This document shows positions 35,104 through 43,960 of a stretch of 64,000 nucleotides of DNA, piece after piece (the stretch's first letter is position 1; each line of letters starts with the position of its first letter). The position numbers and the translations under genes were made by a program. Location of the stretch: positions 1-64,000 of the forward strand of contig NZ_JABSOD010000006.1 of the NCBI RefSeq assembly GCF_013283795.1, given 5' to 3'. This DNA is from Rheinheimera lutimaris. GTDB taxonomy: Bacteria > Pseudomonadota > Gammaproteobacteria > Enterobacterales > Alteromonadaceae. The notes under the pieces are model-generated. The model was not told the DNA's origin. It saw only the letters and a list, made by a program, of their open reading frames with translations, and ran no database searches.

Positions 35104-36158
35104 CTTCTACCCCTGGTCGAGTAATTTGCACTTCGATCGTAAATGACACCAGCACCTGTTTTTGCTGCTGAATTAACGTATTTAGCTGAGTAGTAACCTG
35201 CTGCTAATGCAGTTAAGCCTGCTCCAGCTAAAATAACCCACCCAGCAGGCGTCCAGCCCAATGCAATACCTACTTTTGTCATTGCCGCAGCAGTAGATGC
35301 GAAAGCAATTTGTGCTGTATATGCACCTGCAGCAGTACTGGCACCGAAACCGGTAATTTCTTGTACTGCAACTCGATGATAATCTTGTCCTTGCTGTTTT
35401 GCATCTGCAACACTGTAAGCTCTGAGTCCTGCATCAATCAGGATTACACTGTTTCCAAGATAAGTTGCTCGCCTGGACATGTTGCGTAAAGTTTTAACAT
35501 CAGTTGATTTTGTCACTTCAAGTTTGGCAACAGTAGATTGGTTTAACCTGCCAGACATAGCGATATTAGTGCCTCGGTTGGCACTAGCGATAGCGCTTCG
35601 GGCTCTGGGAGACTTGAAGTTAGCAAGGTGTCGTTTGAGTTGATATTCAAAGGTTGTCTGTAGTTTTCCATGATGAGTTTTAGCAATTTGTTCAAGGCGT
35701 CGTATTTCAACTTTGGTGGCGCCTTGCTTTCTGGCTTCGTATATCTGCAGTAATGCTTTTTCATACTTAGACATACTTTCCATCAAGCCGTTTCTGCTTG
35801 AGGAGAGTGTGCCTGCCAGCGCACCACTTAAAGTTGAACCATCGTCTTTCAAGTATGGATAAATATGCTCATCGTACATCGCAGCCAGTGCCAGCGTATT
35901 ATCTGAACCAATGCTTTCTACGGTGTGGCCGATAACTTCACGCTGTTGCTGCGGAATAGTGCACATTTGGTTGTAAAAATCGTGGGTGTCTGCATTGCCG
36001 CCATTGAGCATATATGGCTGGTAGGGCTGTAGAATATCGGCAACTATGCTTCTGTTATTACGATAAAATTGCTGCTGCCAGTCTTTGTCGGCAAACGCTG
36101 AATTGGCAAATAAAGCGTTAGTGTGTTGTGGGCGGGTGTTTAACAGAATCTCAGCCAT
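35100..36158 (-). CDS. Candidate membrane-active toxin/effector with glycine-zipper C-terminus
   Basis: A 352-residue protein with no signal peptide. Residues 1-110 are soluble (MAEILLNTRPQHTNALFANS). About 110-260 is a helical, basic, coiled-coil-like middle. About 260-340 alternates Gly/Ala-rich hydrophobic helices (ITGFGASTAAGAYTAQIAFA; GWTPAGWVILAGAGLTALAA), resembling glycine-zipper pore or carrier segments of T6SS-type and polymorphic effectors. ATG 36158 is seven bases after AAGGA; another ATG at 36164 is too close. The two-TM partner gene overlaps its stop. No secretion genes lie in the window, so effector status is a hypothesis. Confidence 0.5.
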   Translation of the reverse strand: MAEILLNTRPQHTNALFANSAFADKDWQQQFYRNNRSIVADILQPYQPYMLNGGNADTHDFYNQMCTIPQQQREVIGHTVESIGSDNTLALAAMYDEHIYPYLKDDGSTLSGALAGTLSSSRNGLMESMSKYEKALLQIYEARKQGATKVEIRRLEQIAKTHHGKLQTTFEYQLKRHLANFKSPRARSAIASANRGTNIAMSGRLNQSTVAKLEVTKSTDVKTLRNMSRRATYLGNSVILIDAGLRAYSVADAKQQGQDYHRVAVQEITGFGASTAAGAYTAQIAFASTAAAMTKVGIALGWTPAGWVILAGAGLTALAAGYYSAKYVNSAAKTGAGVIYDRSANYSTRGRR

Positions 36159-36261
36159 AACCATATCCTTATCGGTAAATTACACGAATTTTAAAACGTG
36201 GTTATGACTACAGCAAGTTTTATTTACAACTTGTTATCCATAAGTTTCTTTATTTATCACT

Positions 36262-36690
36262 TTAACGTTTAAACTTGGTTTCCAGAATGACCGAGGAGTT
36301 AGTGCGCTCTACGCCGTCTAAATTGCCTATATCATCAAGGATATGGCTGAGTTGCTCGGTGCTTTGCGCCTGCACTATGGCGATAAGATCGTACTCGCCG
36401 CTGATGGCGTACAGCGCCGAGACTTGAGCAATTTGCTTTAGCTCAACGTTGGTTTTGGCGGTGAGTTTCTGCCGCACTTTAATGCTGACATGGGCCGACA
36501 CCAGTGAGGCCAGATAGTCTTCACCGTAATCGACCGAATAGCCTTTAATTACGCCGCTTTGCTCGAGTTTTGCGATGCGGGTTTGTACCGTCGAGCGGGA
36601 TAAATCCAGCATCCGCGCTAAATCCGAAATACTGGCGCGGGCATGGTGTTTTAGTACCGCTAACAGCTTTTCATCTTCCTTGCTTATCAT
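36262..36690 (-). CDS. Lrp/AsnC-family transcriptional regulator
   Basis: A 142-residue protein. The N-terminal HTH is MISKEDEKLLAVLKHHARASISDLARMLDLSRSTVQTRIAKLEQSGVIKGY, followed by the RAM ligand-binding/oligomerisation domain (VSALYAISGEYDLIAIVQAQS...LDDIGNLDGVERTNSSVIL). It is divergent from the astC-astA genes across 166 bases and is the obvious candidate regulator of arginine catabolism there. The intergenic region contains a TATAAT at 36773-36778 facing astC without a good -35, consistent with an activated promoter. Confidence 0.93.
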   Translation of the reverse strand: MISKEDEKLLAVLKHHARASISDLARMLDLSRSTVQTRIAKLEQSGVIKGYSVDYGEDYLASLVSAHVSIKVRQKLTAKTNVELKQIAQVSALYAISGEYDLIAIVQAQSTEQLSHILDDIGNLDGVERTNSSVILETKFKR

Positions 36691-36853
36691 TTTGACAACC
36701 TCTTCCGTTAAATTGCAGCTTTGACTTTGTAAATTGATGATAATGATACTGCAATGTGGCGAGTGACAGCAATATAATAAGGTTAAATTTATCCGGACCC
36801 GCCACTACGTAAATTTATAAAGGCAGGCCACCCCTACAGCAACTGAGAGGTAG

Positions 36854-38062
<1,209 letters not shown>

Positions 38063-38065
38063 GCC

Positions 38066-39094
38066 ATGTTAGTTATCCGGCCGATAACGGCAGCGGATTT
38101 TGCTGCACTAAAGCACATTGCTATTGAATCCGGTGCGGGTTTTACCTCGTTGCCGGTAAACGATGTGCGTTTAAAGCAAAAAATTGACCATGCCGAGCAC
38201 AGCTTCGCTGCTAAGGTGGATGGCCCGGGCGATCAGGGTTACTTATTTGTGCTGGAAGATAGCCAAACCGGTGAAATTGTCGGTACTACCGGTATTGAGG
38301 CTGCGGTGGGTTTAAGCACGCCGCTGTATCACTTTCAGCAGAATACCGTTATTCACCACAGCGCTGAGTTAAACGTATTTAACCAGTTAAAAACCCTGAC
38401 GCTGTGTAACGACTACACCGGCGCGTCAGAAATTTGTACGCTGTTTTTGCGTGAAAGCTACCGGCGTAATCACGCTGGCCGGTTTTTATCCAAGGTGCGG
38501 TTTTTGTTTATGGCCGAGCACCCGCAACGCTTTAGCGACCGGGTAATTGCCGAGATGCGCGGTGCGGCAGACAGTGATGGCCAGCCGCCGTTTTGGCACT
38601 GGCTGCAGCAGCTGTTTTTAACCATTGATTTCCCCACCGCCGATCACCTGATTGGTGTGGGTAAAAAAGCCTTTATTGCCGAGCTGATGCCGCGTCATCC
38701 GATTTACGTCGGTTTACTGCCACAGGCCGCTCAGGATGTCATTGGTCAGGTGCATCAAAACACCAGGCCGGCACTGAAGATGCTGGAAGGCGAAGGCTTT
38801 ACCCATCGTGGTTATATCGACTTATTTGACGCCGGCCCTACGGTTGAGGCGCGCTTAAACCAGATTAAATCGGTGGCGGCCAGTCAGAAAGTCAAAGTTA
38901 AAATCGCCGATGTGCAAGGTGAGCAAACGCTGGCCGTGGCGAATACCCAACTGCAAGGCTTTCGCGCCAGCTTTGGTAAACAGGCAAAGTTTGATGCAGA
39001 TCAGCAGCTGTTGCTGCTAAGTGCAGAATTTGCCGATACACTGCGCCTGCACGATGGCGATATGGCAAGATTTATAGTGTTAGATAAGGCCTGA
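38066..39094 (+). CDS. astA: Arginine N-succinyltransferase
   Basis: A 342-residue acyltransferase that starts the AST arginine-degradation pathway by succinylating arginine. The family body is complete: MLVIRPITAADFAALKHIAIESGAGFTSLP, LFLRESYRRNHAGRFLSKVRFLFMAEH, DFPTADHLIGVGKKAFIAELMPRHPIYVGLLP and the C-terminal tail. It starts three bases after astC's stop, so the two are one operon. In relatives astD normally comes next; here the next gene is DUF1338. Confidence 0.95.
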   Translation: MLVIRPITAADFAALKHIAIESGAGFTSLPVNDVRLKQKIDHAEHSFAAKVDGPGDQGYLFVLEDSQTGEIVGTTGIEAAVGLSTPLYHFQQNTVIHHSAELNVFNQLKTLTLCNDYTGASEICTLFLRESYRRNHAGRFLSKVRFLFMAEHPQRFSDRVIAEMRGAADSDGQPPFWHWLQQLFLTIDFPTADHLIGVGKKAFIAELMPRHPIYVGLLPQAAQDVIGQVHQNTRPALKMLEGEGFTHRGYIDLFDAGPTVEARLNQIKSVAASQKVKVKIADVQGEQTLAVANTQLQGFRASFGKQAKFDADQQLLLLSAEFADTLRLHDGDMARFIVLDKA

Positions 39095-39138
39095 GGGCCA
39101 AACAAGTATTAACCGGTAAATGTTAAGGCGGATTAAAA

Positions 39139-39942
39139 ATGCATACTGATGTAAAAGTGTTGTTTGCCAACCTGTGGCAAGACTATGTAGCGGTGACTCC
39201 TTCTGCCAAACAAGTACACCAGTTACTCGGCAGCTCGCAGCAGGATGATGTGATAAACGATCATATCGCGCTGCGTACCTTTAACCTCGAAAAGGTTGGC
39301 CTGGAAAAATTGGCGGCGCATTTTAAAGCGCTGGGCTATGAAGAGTGCGGTGAATACCATTTTGAGGCAAAAAAGCTGTACGCCAAGCACTATGAACACC
39401 CGGATCGCAGCTTGCCCAAGGTATTTATCTCTGAACTGCTGTTAGATAAATGTTCGGCTTATTTGCGCGACACCATTACCGCGCTGGTTGAGCAAATTCC
39501 GGCTGAAGCTGTTACGGCAGATAACTTCCTGTATAGCGGTACACACTGGCAGGTAAGCCAGGCAACCTACGAGAAACTGTTAGCAGAAAGCGAATATGCT
39601 GCCTGGGTATCAGCCTGGGGCTATCGCGCTAACCACTTCACAGTAAGTGTGAATGATTTACAAAGCTTCGCCAGCTTAGAGCAGGTAAACAATACACTGA
39701 AAGACGCCGGCTTTCTGTTAAATACCTCAGGCGGCGAAATTAAAGGCACGCCAGAGGTGTATTTAGAGCAGTCATCGACATTGGCCGATTTGCATCCGGT
39801 ACAGTTTAGCGATGTTGTCGCAACCATTCCAAGCTGCTTCTATGAGTTTGCCCGTCGTTACCCGATGACCAACGGCATGCTGTATACCGGCTTTGTTGCC
39901 GCATCTGCGGATAAAATTTTTGAAAGTACTAACGCCCGTTAA
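39139..39942 (+). CDS. DUF1338 protein, 2-oxoadipate dioxygenase/decarboxylase (HglS)-like
   Basis: A 267-residue protein of the DUF1338 family, which includes the non-haem iron enzyme HglS that converts 2-oxoadipate to 2-hydroxyglutarate. Probable metal ligands are His in NDHIALRTF, His in YRANHFTVSV and Glu in CFYEFARRYP. It is shorter than HglS (about 460 residues) and resembles the compact form found beside ast genes in Alteromonadales. It ends the astC-astA run; whether it acts in arginine catabolism or on another 2-oxo acid is unknown. Confidence 0.85.
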   Translation: MHTDVKVLFANLWQDYVAVTPSAKQVHQLLGSSQQDDVINDHIALRTFNLEKVGLEKLAAHFKALGYEECGEYHFEAKKLYAKHYEHPDRSLPKVFISELLLDKCSAYLRDTITALVEQIPAEAVTADNFLYSGTHWQVSQATYEKLLAESEYAAWVSAWGYRANHFTVSVNDLQSFASLEQVNNTLKDAGFLLNTSGGEIKGTPEVYLEQSSTLADLHPVQFSDVVATIPSCFYEFARRYPMTNGMLYTGFVAASADKIFESTNAR

Positions 39943-39970
39943 TACTGTCAGCTAAAGCTTCGCTCCTACG

Positions 39971-39999
39971 AAAAGCCGGCAAATTGCCGGCTTTTTGCT
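39971..39999 (+). terminator. Intrinsic terminator of the ast gene cluster
   Basis: AAAAGCCGGCAA (39971-39982) and TTGCCGGCTTTT (39984-39995) form a long perfect stem followed by further T residues. It lies 28 bases beyond the DUF1338 stop. Confidence 0.85.
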
Positions 40000-40159
40000 T
40001 TATTGATGTTGCTGAACCGGCGGGGGCAAAACAATCCTTACGGCGGCAGCAGACACCGTCACCAGCCGGCTGGACAAGATTTGCTAAAGGTTTTACCCTG
40101 CAGTGCAGTGAACCAAAAGTGTTGATTGTACGTTAATTTTGCTCAATGAATTATCAGGG

Positions 40160-41623
40160 ATGCCATTGACCGTGAAGTATTTTAGGTGTTGTGTATTGTT
40201 ATTGCTGCTAAGCGTGACCGGCAAAGCATTTGCTACGGGCAGTGAGCTGAAAACAATTAACCTGCCACATCCGCCCAACGGCGATATGCTGCAGTTGGCA
40301 GGTCGTAATCAGCTATTGGCGTCCGGTTATAGCCAGTTTGCCCGTTGGCTGAGTTTGGTAGATTTAACGGATTACAGTAGCCGGATGTTGCCGGTACCGG
40401 ACGATGCACAGTTTTTCAGTGCTGCCGTATTGGCGGGTGAACCCGGTGAGCAACTGGTGTTTTTAGGCTTGGGCGGCGTTAGCCGCTTAAGTAAAGATGC
40501 CAGCTATGCGCAGCGTATTGTCGCCTCAGATTCGTTATACCGCGTACTGGACCAAAACCGTTTGCGCAGTGCAAATTTTGTTGTTGAACTGGGTTCTGGT
40601 TTAAGTGACTTTTTAATTGCTGATTTTCAACACACGCACCTTTATCGCCAGCAAGCTGATGGCAGTTTTACGCATTATGCGCTGCAAATTCCGGCATTGG
40701 TGCAAAGCTGGCGCAGCAGCCCCGATTATACGCCGCGTAAGCACTACATTGTTGATGTAAATCTGGATAAAAAGCCGGATTTGCTGTTTGTATGGCAAGG
40801 CAAGTTTCAGGCTTTTTTGCAACAGGCAGATGGCAGCTTCAGTACTGAACCCCGGGTAATGGACTGGCCGCAGCTGTTATCTACTGAACAGGAAGCTGAT
40901 CAGCGTAACGATGCCGGGCGCAGTTACAGCGGGCAGAATATTGATACCTTGCGCGAACTTACGGATCTTGATGGCGATGGTGTGCCGGACCTGGTTATTA
41001 ATCGCGAGCAACTGGCCGATGCATTGGAGCGTAATAACAGTTTTCGCATCCATTTTGGCCGCCGCAGCGAACAGGGCCTGAGTTTTAATGCTGAGCCGGA
41101 TACCTTAATTACCACTGATACTTCGCCGATAGATGTAGTAATAGACGATTTTAACAATGATGGTCGCAAAGACTTTTATATCCCCAGTACGCATTTTGGT
41201 GTAGGCACTATTATCCGGGTGTTGCTGCGTGGCAGCGCTAACTTAGATATCGATTTTTACTTACTCAATGCACAGCGACAGTATTCGCAAAAAGCCGATT
41301 TTCGCCAACAAGCGACCATCGACGTAAGCATAGGCAACCTGCGCTACGATATGCCGCTGTTTCAACTTGCTGATATTAACGGCGATGGTTTTAAGGCGTT
41401 ACTAATTGGCGAAGGGCTAAGCCAGCTGAAGGTTTATCAGCATGATGACAAACGTTTATTCAGCCGGCGCAGTGAAAGACTGAAACTGGATTTACCGCGT
41501 GATGCGCGCAAGGTGAGGGTAATGGATTTAACCGGCAATGGTAAACAGGACCTGATACTGCCGTTTGATAGCCAGGAAGCTGAAAATTTGCGCAACCAGC
41601 TGCATATATTACTCAGCTATTAG
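40160..41623 (+). CDS. Secreted FG-GAP/VCBS-repeat protein
   Basis: A 487-residue protein beginning with a Sec signal (FRCCVLLLLLSVTGKAFA). Calcium-loop FG-GAP blades recur: DVNLDKKPDLLFV, DLDGDGVPDLVI, DFNNDGRKDFYIP, DINGDGFKALLIG and DLTGNGKQDLILP, making an integrin-like beta-propeller. It is likely exported and involved in binding rather than catalysis. The start is uncertain: ATG 40160, with TTG/GTG a few codons later also possible. Its 3' end overlaps the convergent P-II-like gene by 11 bases. Confidence 0.75.
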   Translation: MPLTVKYFRCCVLLLLLSVTGKAFATGSELKTINLPHPPNGDMLQLAGRNQLLASGYSQFARWLSLVDLTDYSSRMLPVPDDAQFFSAAVLAGEPGEQLVFLGLGGVSRLSKDASYAQRIVASDSLYRVLDQNRLRSANFVVELGSGLSDFLIADFQHTHLYRQQADGSFTHYALQIPALVQSWRSSPDYTPRKHYIVDVNLDKKPDLLFVWQGKFQAFLQQADGSFSTEPRVMDWPQLLSTEQEADQRNDAGRSYSGQNIDTLRELTDLDGDGVPDLVINREQLADALERNNSFRIHFGRRSEQGLSFNAEPDTLITTDTSPIDVVIDDFNNDGRKDFYIPSTHFGVGTIIRVLLRGSANLDIDFYLLNAQRQYSQKADFRQQATIDVSIGNLRYDMPLFQLADINGDGFKALLIGEGLSQLKVYQHDDKRLFSRRSERLKLDLPRDARKVRVMDLTGNGKQDLILPFDSQEAENLRNQLHILLSY

Positions 41624-41972
41624 TGTCTTTATTTTGTACCAGTCGTTGTTCAAATTGCTCCAACTGGCTTAAATCTATACCTGTCAGATGTTCTATCGGC
41701 AGGCTAAATGCCAGGCCACGTGAGTCACCATCAGTTACTAGCAGGTTATGCATGGCGTTAAGAACAGGCTCTGCAAGGCTTTTGGCGACCACCATTAGCA
41801 ACACCGACTGACTGCCTTCAAATGTCATACCAAAAAAGGTTTTCTTAGTTTTTGCGCCGATACCGCGACCATTTAGCAGGGTAATGCCAGCGGCTCCTGC
41901 TTGATGCGCCGCTTCTATGGCGTGTTGTTCAAGTTCTTCCGGTGTAATAGCTACTACGATAGAAAATTTCAT
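41613..41972 (-). CDS. P-II-like signalling protein partnered with DUF1538
   Basis: A 119-residue protein with the ferredoxin-like P-II fold: MKFSIVVAITPEELEQHAIEAAHQAGAAGITLLNGRGIGAKTK, a T-loop region KKTFFGMTFEGSQSVLLMVV lacking the GlnB uridylylation tyrosine pattern, and LTGIDLSQLE near the end. It overlaps the DUF1538 gene by four bases. P-II proteins bind ATP/ADP and gate transporters or enzymes; here the likely target is the DUF1538 membrane protein. Coupled pairs like this recur in other genomes, but mechanism and substrate are unknown. Confidence 0.8.
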   Translation of the reverse strand: MKFSIVVAITPEELEQHAIEAAHQAGAAGITLLNGRGIGAKTKKTFFGMTFEGSQSVLLMVVAKSLAEPVLNAMHNLLVTDGDSRGLAFSLPIEHLTGIDLSQLEQFEQRLVQNKDTNS

Positions 41973-43453
41973 GGAATTGCACTCCTGCGGGGATTTAAGT
42001 ACTCCACTACGATGGCATACAGCATCACAGTGATAATAGGGAATATAGACGCAAAGGCAATCAGACCAAAGCCATCAATCAGTACGTTACGACCTTCAAT
42101 AGAGCTGGCAAGGCCTATACCCAGAGCGGTAACCAATGGTACGGTAACTTCTGAGGTGGTCACGCCACCCAGGTCAAACGCCAGCGCGATAATATAGCGT
42201 GGTGCAAGTGCTGTCAGCAGCACAACGATGACGTAACCGGCCATAATGTAATAATGAATTGAATCACCGCTGATAATACGGTAAACGCCAACGGTAATAC
42301 CCACGGCAACCCCAAGCGCTACAATAAGGCGGATCACTGAGCCTTTTAGTTTACCAGGGGAGGCCTGTTCGGCCTGTTCGCCGATGGCTATCAGTGCCGG
42401 TTCTGCCATAGTAGTGGCAAAACCAATTAAAAACGCAAACAATAAAATCAGACTATTGTAGTTTTTGGCAATCAGTTGCTCTGCCATCAGGCTGCCAACC
42501 GGAAATAAGCCCAGTTTTAATCCCAGTACAAATGCATATAAACCCAGCAGCACCATGCTAAAACCTACTACTACTTTAACAGGGTTGGCCAGCGGCCGGC
42601 GCAAAATCAAATATTGGAATATCAGCACCACCAGTATCATCGGTAAAATGTCTTTTACCATGGTAGCCAAATCAATAATGGCTTTGAGTAGCCAGAATAC
42701 CGGCTGGTTATTTGCGGCTACCGCGGTTATCGCTACGGCATTGCTAAAGTTGTAAACCCAAATACCATATAACTGCACGCTGATCATCGGCACCATAACC
42801 GCTAATGCTACTAAGCCAAAGCCGTCCATCAGCGGGTTGCGGCCTTTAATTGAACTGGCAAGTCCCAGCCCCAATGCTGCAATCAGCGGCACAGTAACAA
42901 TGTTGGTAGTAACGCCGCCGGAGTCATATGCAAGGCCAACAATCTCGGCCGGGGCAAAAAAGGTTACCGTCAGCACTATGATATAGCCGCCAATCATCAG
43001 CCAATGGATAGGCCAGCCAAGAATAATGCGCAGTACGCCCAGCGCCATCACAGCGCCAACTGAGCAGGCCACAACTAAGCGTAATGTTAAACCATCGACG
43101 CGGCCTTCACTGATAAGTTGTGCTTGTTGTGCCACAGCAATTAATGCCGGCTCGGCAATGACGGCGGCAAAGCCAATGGCAAAGCCAAATAGCAGTAATA
43201 AGGGCAGGGAGCCTTTACGGGCAAACTGATTGGCCAGGTTTTTACCCACCGGGAAGATGCTCAGCTCAAGTCCGAGCAAAAACAGTGCTATACCAATAGC
43301 AACAATCAGCAGGCCAATAATAATACTAAGCGGCTCAGGTGGCAGGGTTTGAAAAATTGCCAGTTGAAAAAACAGCACTACAACCACTATCGGCAGCAGG
43401 TTTTTCAGAGCATGGATAAACTGATGCAGAAACTGCTGCAATAACGGCACCAA
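41969..43453 (-). CDS. DUF1538 double-domain membrane protein
   Basis: A 494-residue multipass protein built from two homologous halves. Each half carries the same signature: GLLIVAIGIALFLLGLELSIFPVG... and VLLGLYAFVLGLKLGLFPVG; FGFAIGFAAVIAEPALIAVA and FAFLIGFATTMAEPALIAIG; AYDSGGVTTNIVTVPLIAALGLGLASSIKGRNPLMDGFG and AFDLGGVTTSEVTVPLVTALGIGLASSIEGRNVLIDGFG. This internal duplication predicts an inverted-repeat channel or transporter. The repeated AEPALIA and D.GGVTT loops are candidate substrate sites. The P-II-like gene follows directly. Confidence 0.88.
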   Translation of the reverse strand: MVPLLQQFLHQFIHALKNLLPIVVVVLFFQLAIFQTLPPEPLSIIIGLLIVAIGIALFLLGLELSIFPVGKNLANQFARKGSLPLLLLFGFAIGFAAVIAEPALIAVAQQAQLISEGRVDGLTLRLVVACSVGAVMALGVLRIILGWPIHWLMIGGYIIVLTVTFFAPAEIVGLAYDSGGVTTNIVTVPLIAALGLGLASSIKGRNPLMDGFGLVALAVMVPMISVQLYGIWVYNFSNAVAITAVAANNQPVFWLLKAIIDLATMVKDILPMILVVLIFQYLILRRPLANPVKVVVGFSMVLLGLYAFVLGLKLGLFPVGSLMAEQLIAKNYNSLILLFAFLIGFATTMAEPALIAIGEQAEQASPGKLKGSVIRLIVALGVAVGITVGVYRIISGDSIHYYIMAGYVIVVLLTALAPRYIIALAFDLGGVTTSEVTVPLVTALGIGLASSIEGRNVLIDGFGLIAFASIFPIITVMLYAIVVEYLNPRRSAIP

Positions 43454-43528
43454 GGATCCTTAATGAACTAAATTACAAATATTGTCAGTATAGGTAACTC
43501 ACCGTTGTTATAAATTGATACAGCACAT

Positions 43529-43556
43529 AAAAAAGCTCGTCGACTGACAAGCTTTT
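43529..43556. terminator. Probable bidirectional terminator
   Basis: AAAAAGCTCGTC and GACAAGCTTTTT form a 12-bp stem with one mismatch and a 4-base loop. T-runs are present on both strands. It is positioned to end the lipoprotein transcript on the minus strand. Confidence 0.6.
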
Positions 43557-43585
43557 TCGCACTATGTCCACTTTTTTAAATTTTA

Positions 43586-43819
43586 TTAAGTGCCGGACAC
43601 TTTACGACAGGTGCGTACTTTTTTGTTAGAGCCAATTGTTTTTTCATACCGACATACCAATTTTTCGTCTGATGTCTCTGTTTGCTGAACCGATTGCTCA
43701 GCTGTTTGTGTTGTCGAAATTCTGTCAGCTGATGCGGGCGCAGGATCCGTTGAGCTCACTTCTGTTGATGCACAGCCTGTCAATATTAACAATGTAAAAG
43801 CAACACCTAAATAACGCAC
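43586..43819 (-). CDS. Small lipoprotein with a two-cysteine C-terminal motif
   Basis: A 77-residue protein starting at GTG 43819 (AGGAG five bases before). The lipoprotein signal VRYLGVAFTLLILTGCAS ends in lipobox LTGC. A linker rich in Ser, Thr and Gln follows, then a C-terminal CRYEKTIGSNKKVRTCRKV with two cysteines. This C-x10-15-C 'TIGS..R.C' ending occurs in small exported proteins of marine gammaproteobacteria; no function is known. The frame is open to 43915, but no ribosome site supports the longer form. Confidence 0.65.
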   Translation of the reverse strand: MRYLGVAFTLLILTGCASTEVSSTDPAPASADRISTTQTAEQSVQQTETSDEKLVCRYEKTIGSNKKVRTCRKVSGT

Positions 43820-43921
43820 GTTAACTCCTAGTTTTTTATTTGATAAAAATTTAAGATAAAGCAAAGTGCATATTGTTTCAATAGAAGAAACGTGAATATT
43901 TACTAATCCAAACAACAGTAT

Positions 43922-43944
43922 AAGCCTGTCAATACAACAGGCTT
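43922..43944. terminator. Hairpin between lipoprotein and amidohydrolase genes
   Basis: AAGCCTGT (43922-43929) and ACAGGCTT (43937-43944) form an 8-bp perfect stem. A T-run follows on the plus strand; on the minus strand, downstream of the amidohydrolase, the tail is TATAC. It is a probable terminator, weaker in the direction that matters. Confidence 0.5.
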
Positions 43945-43960
43945 TTTACTCTGCAAGAGC

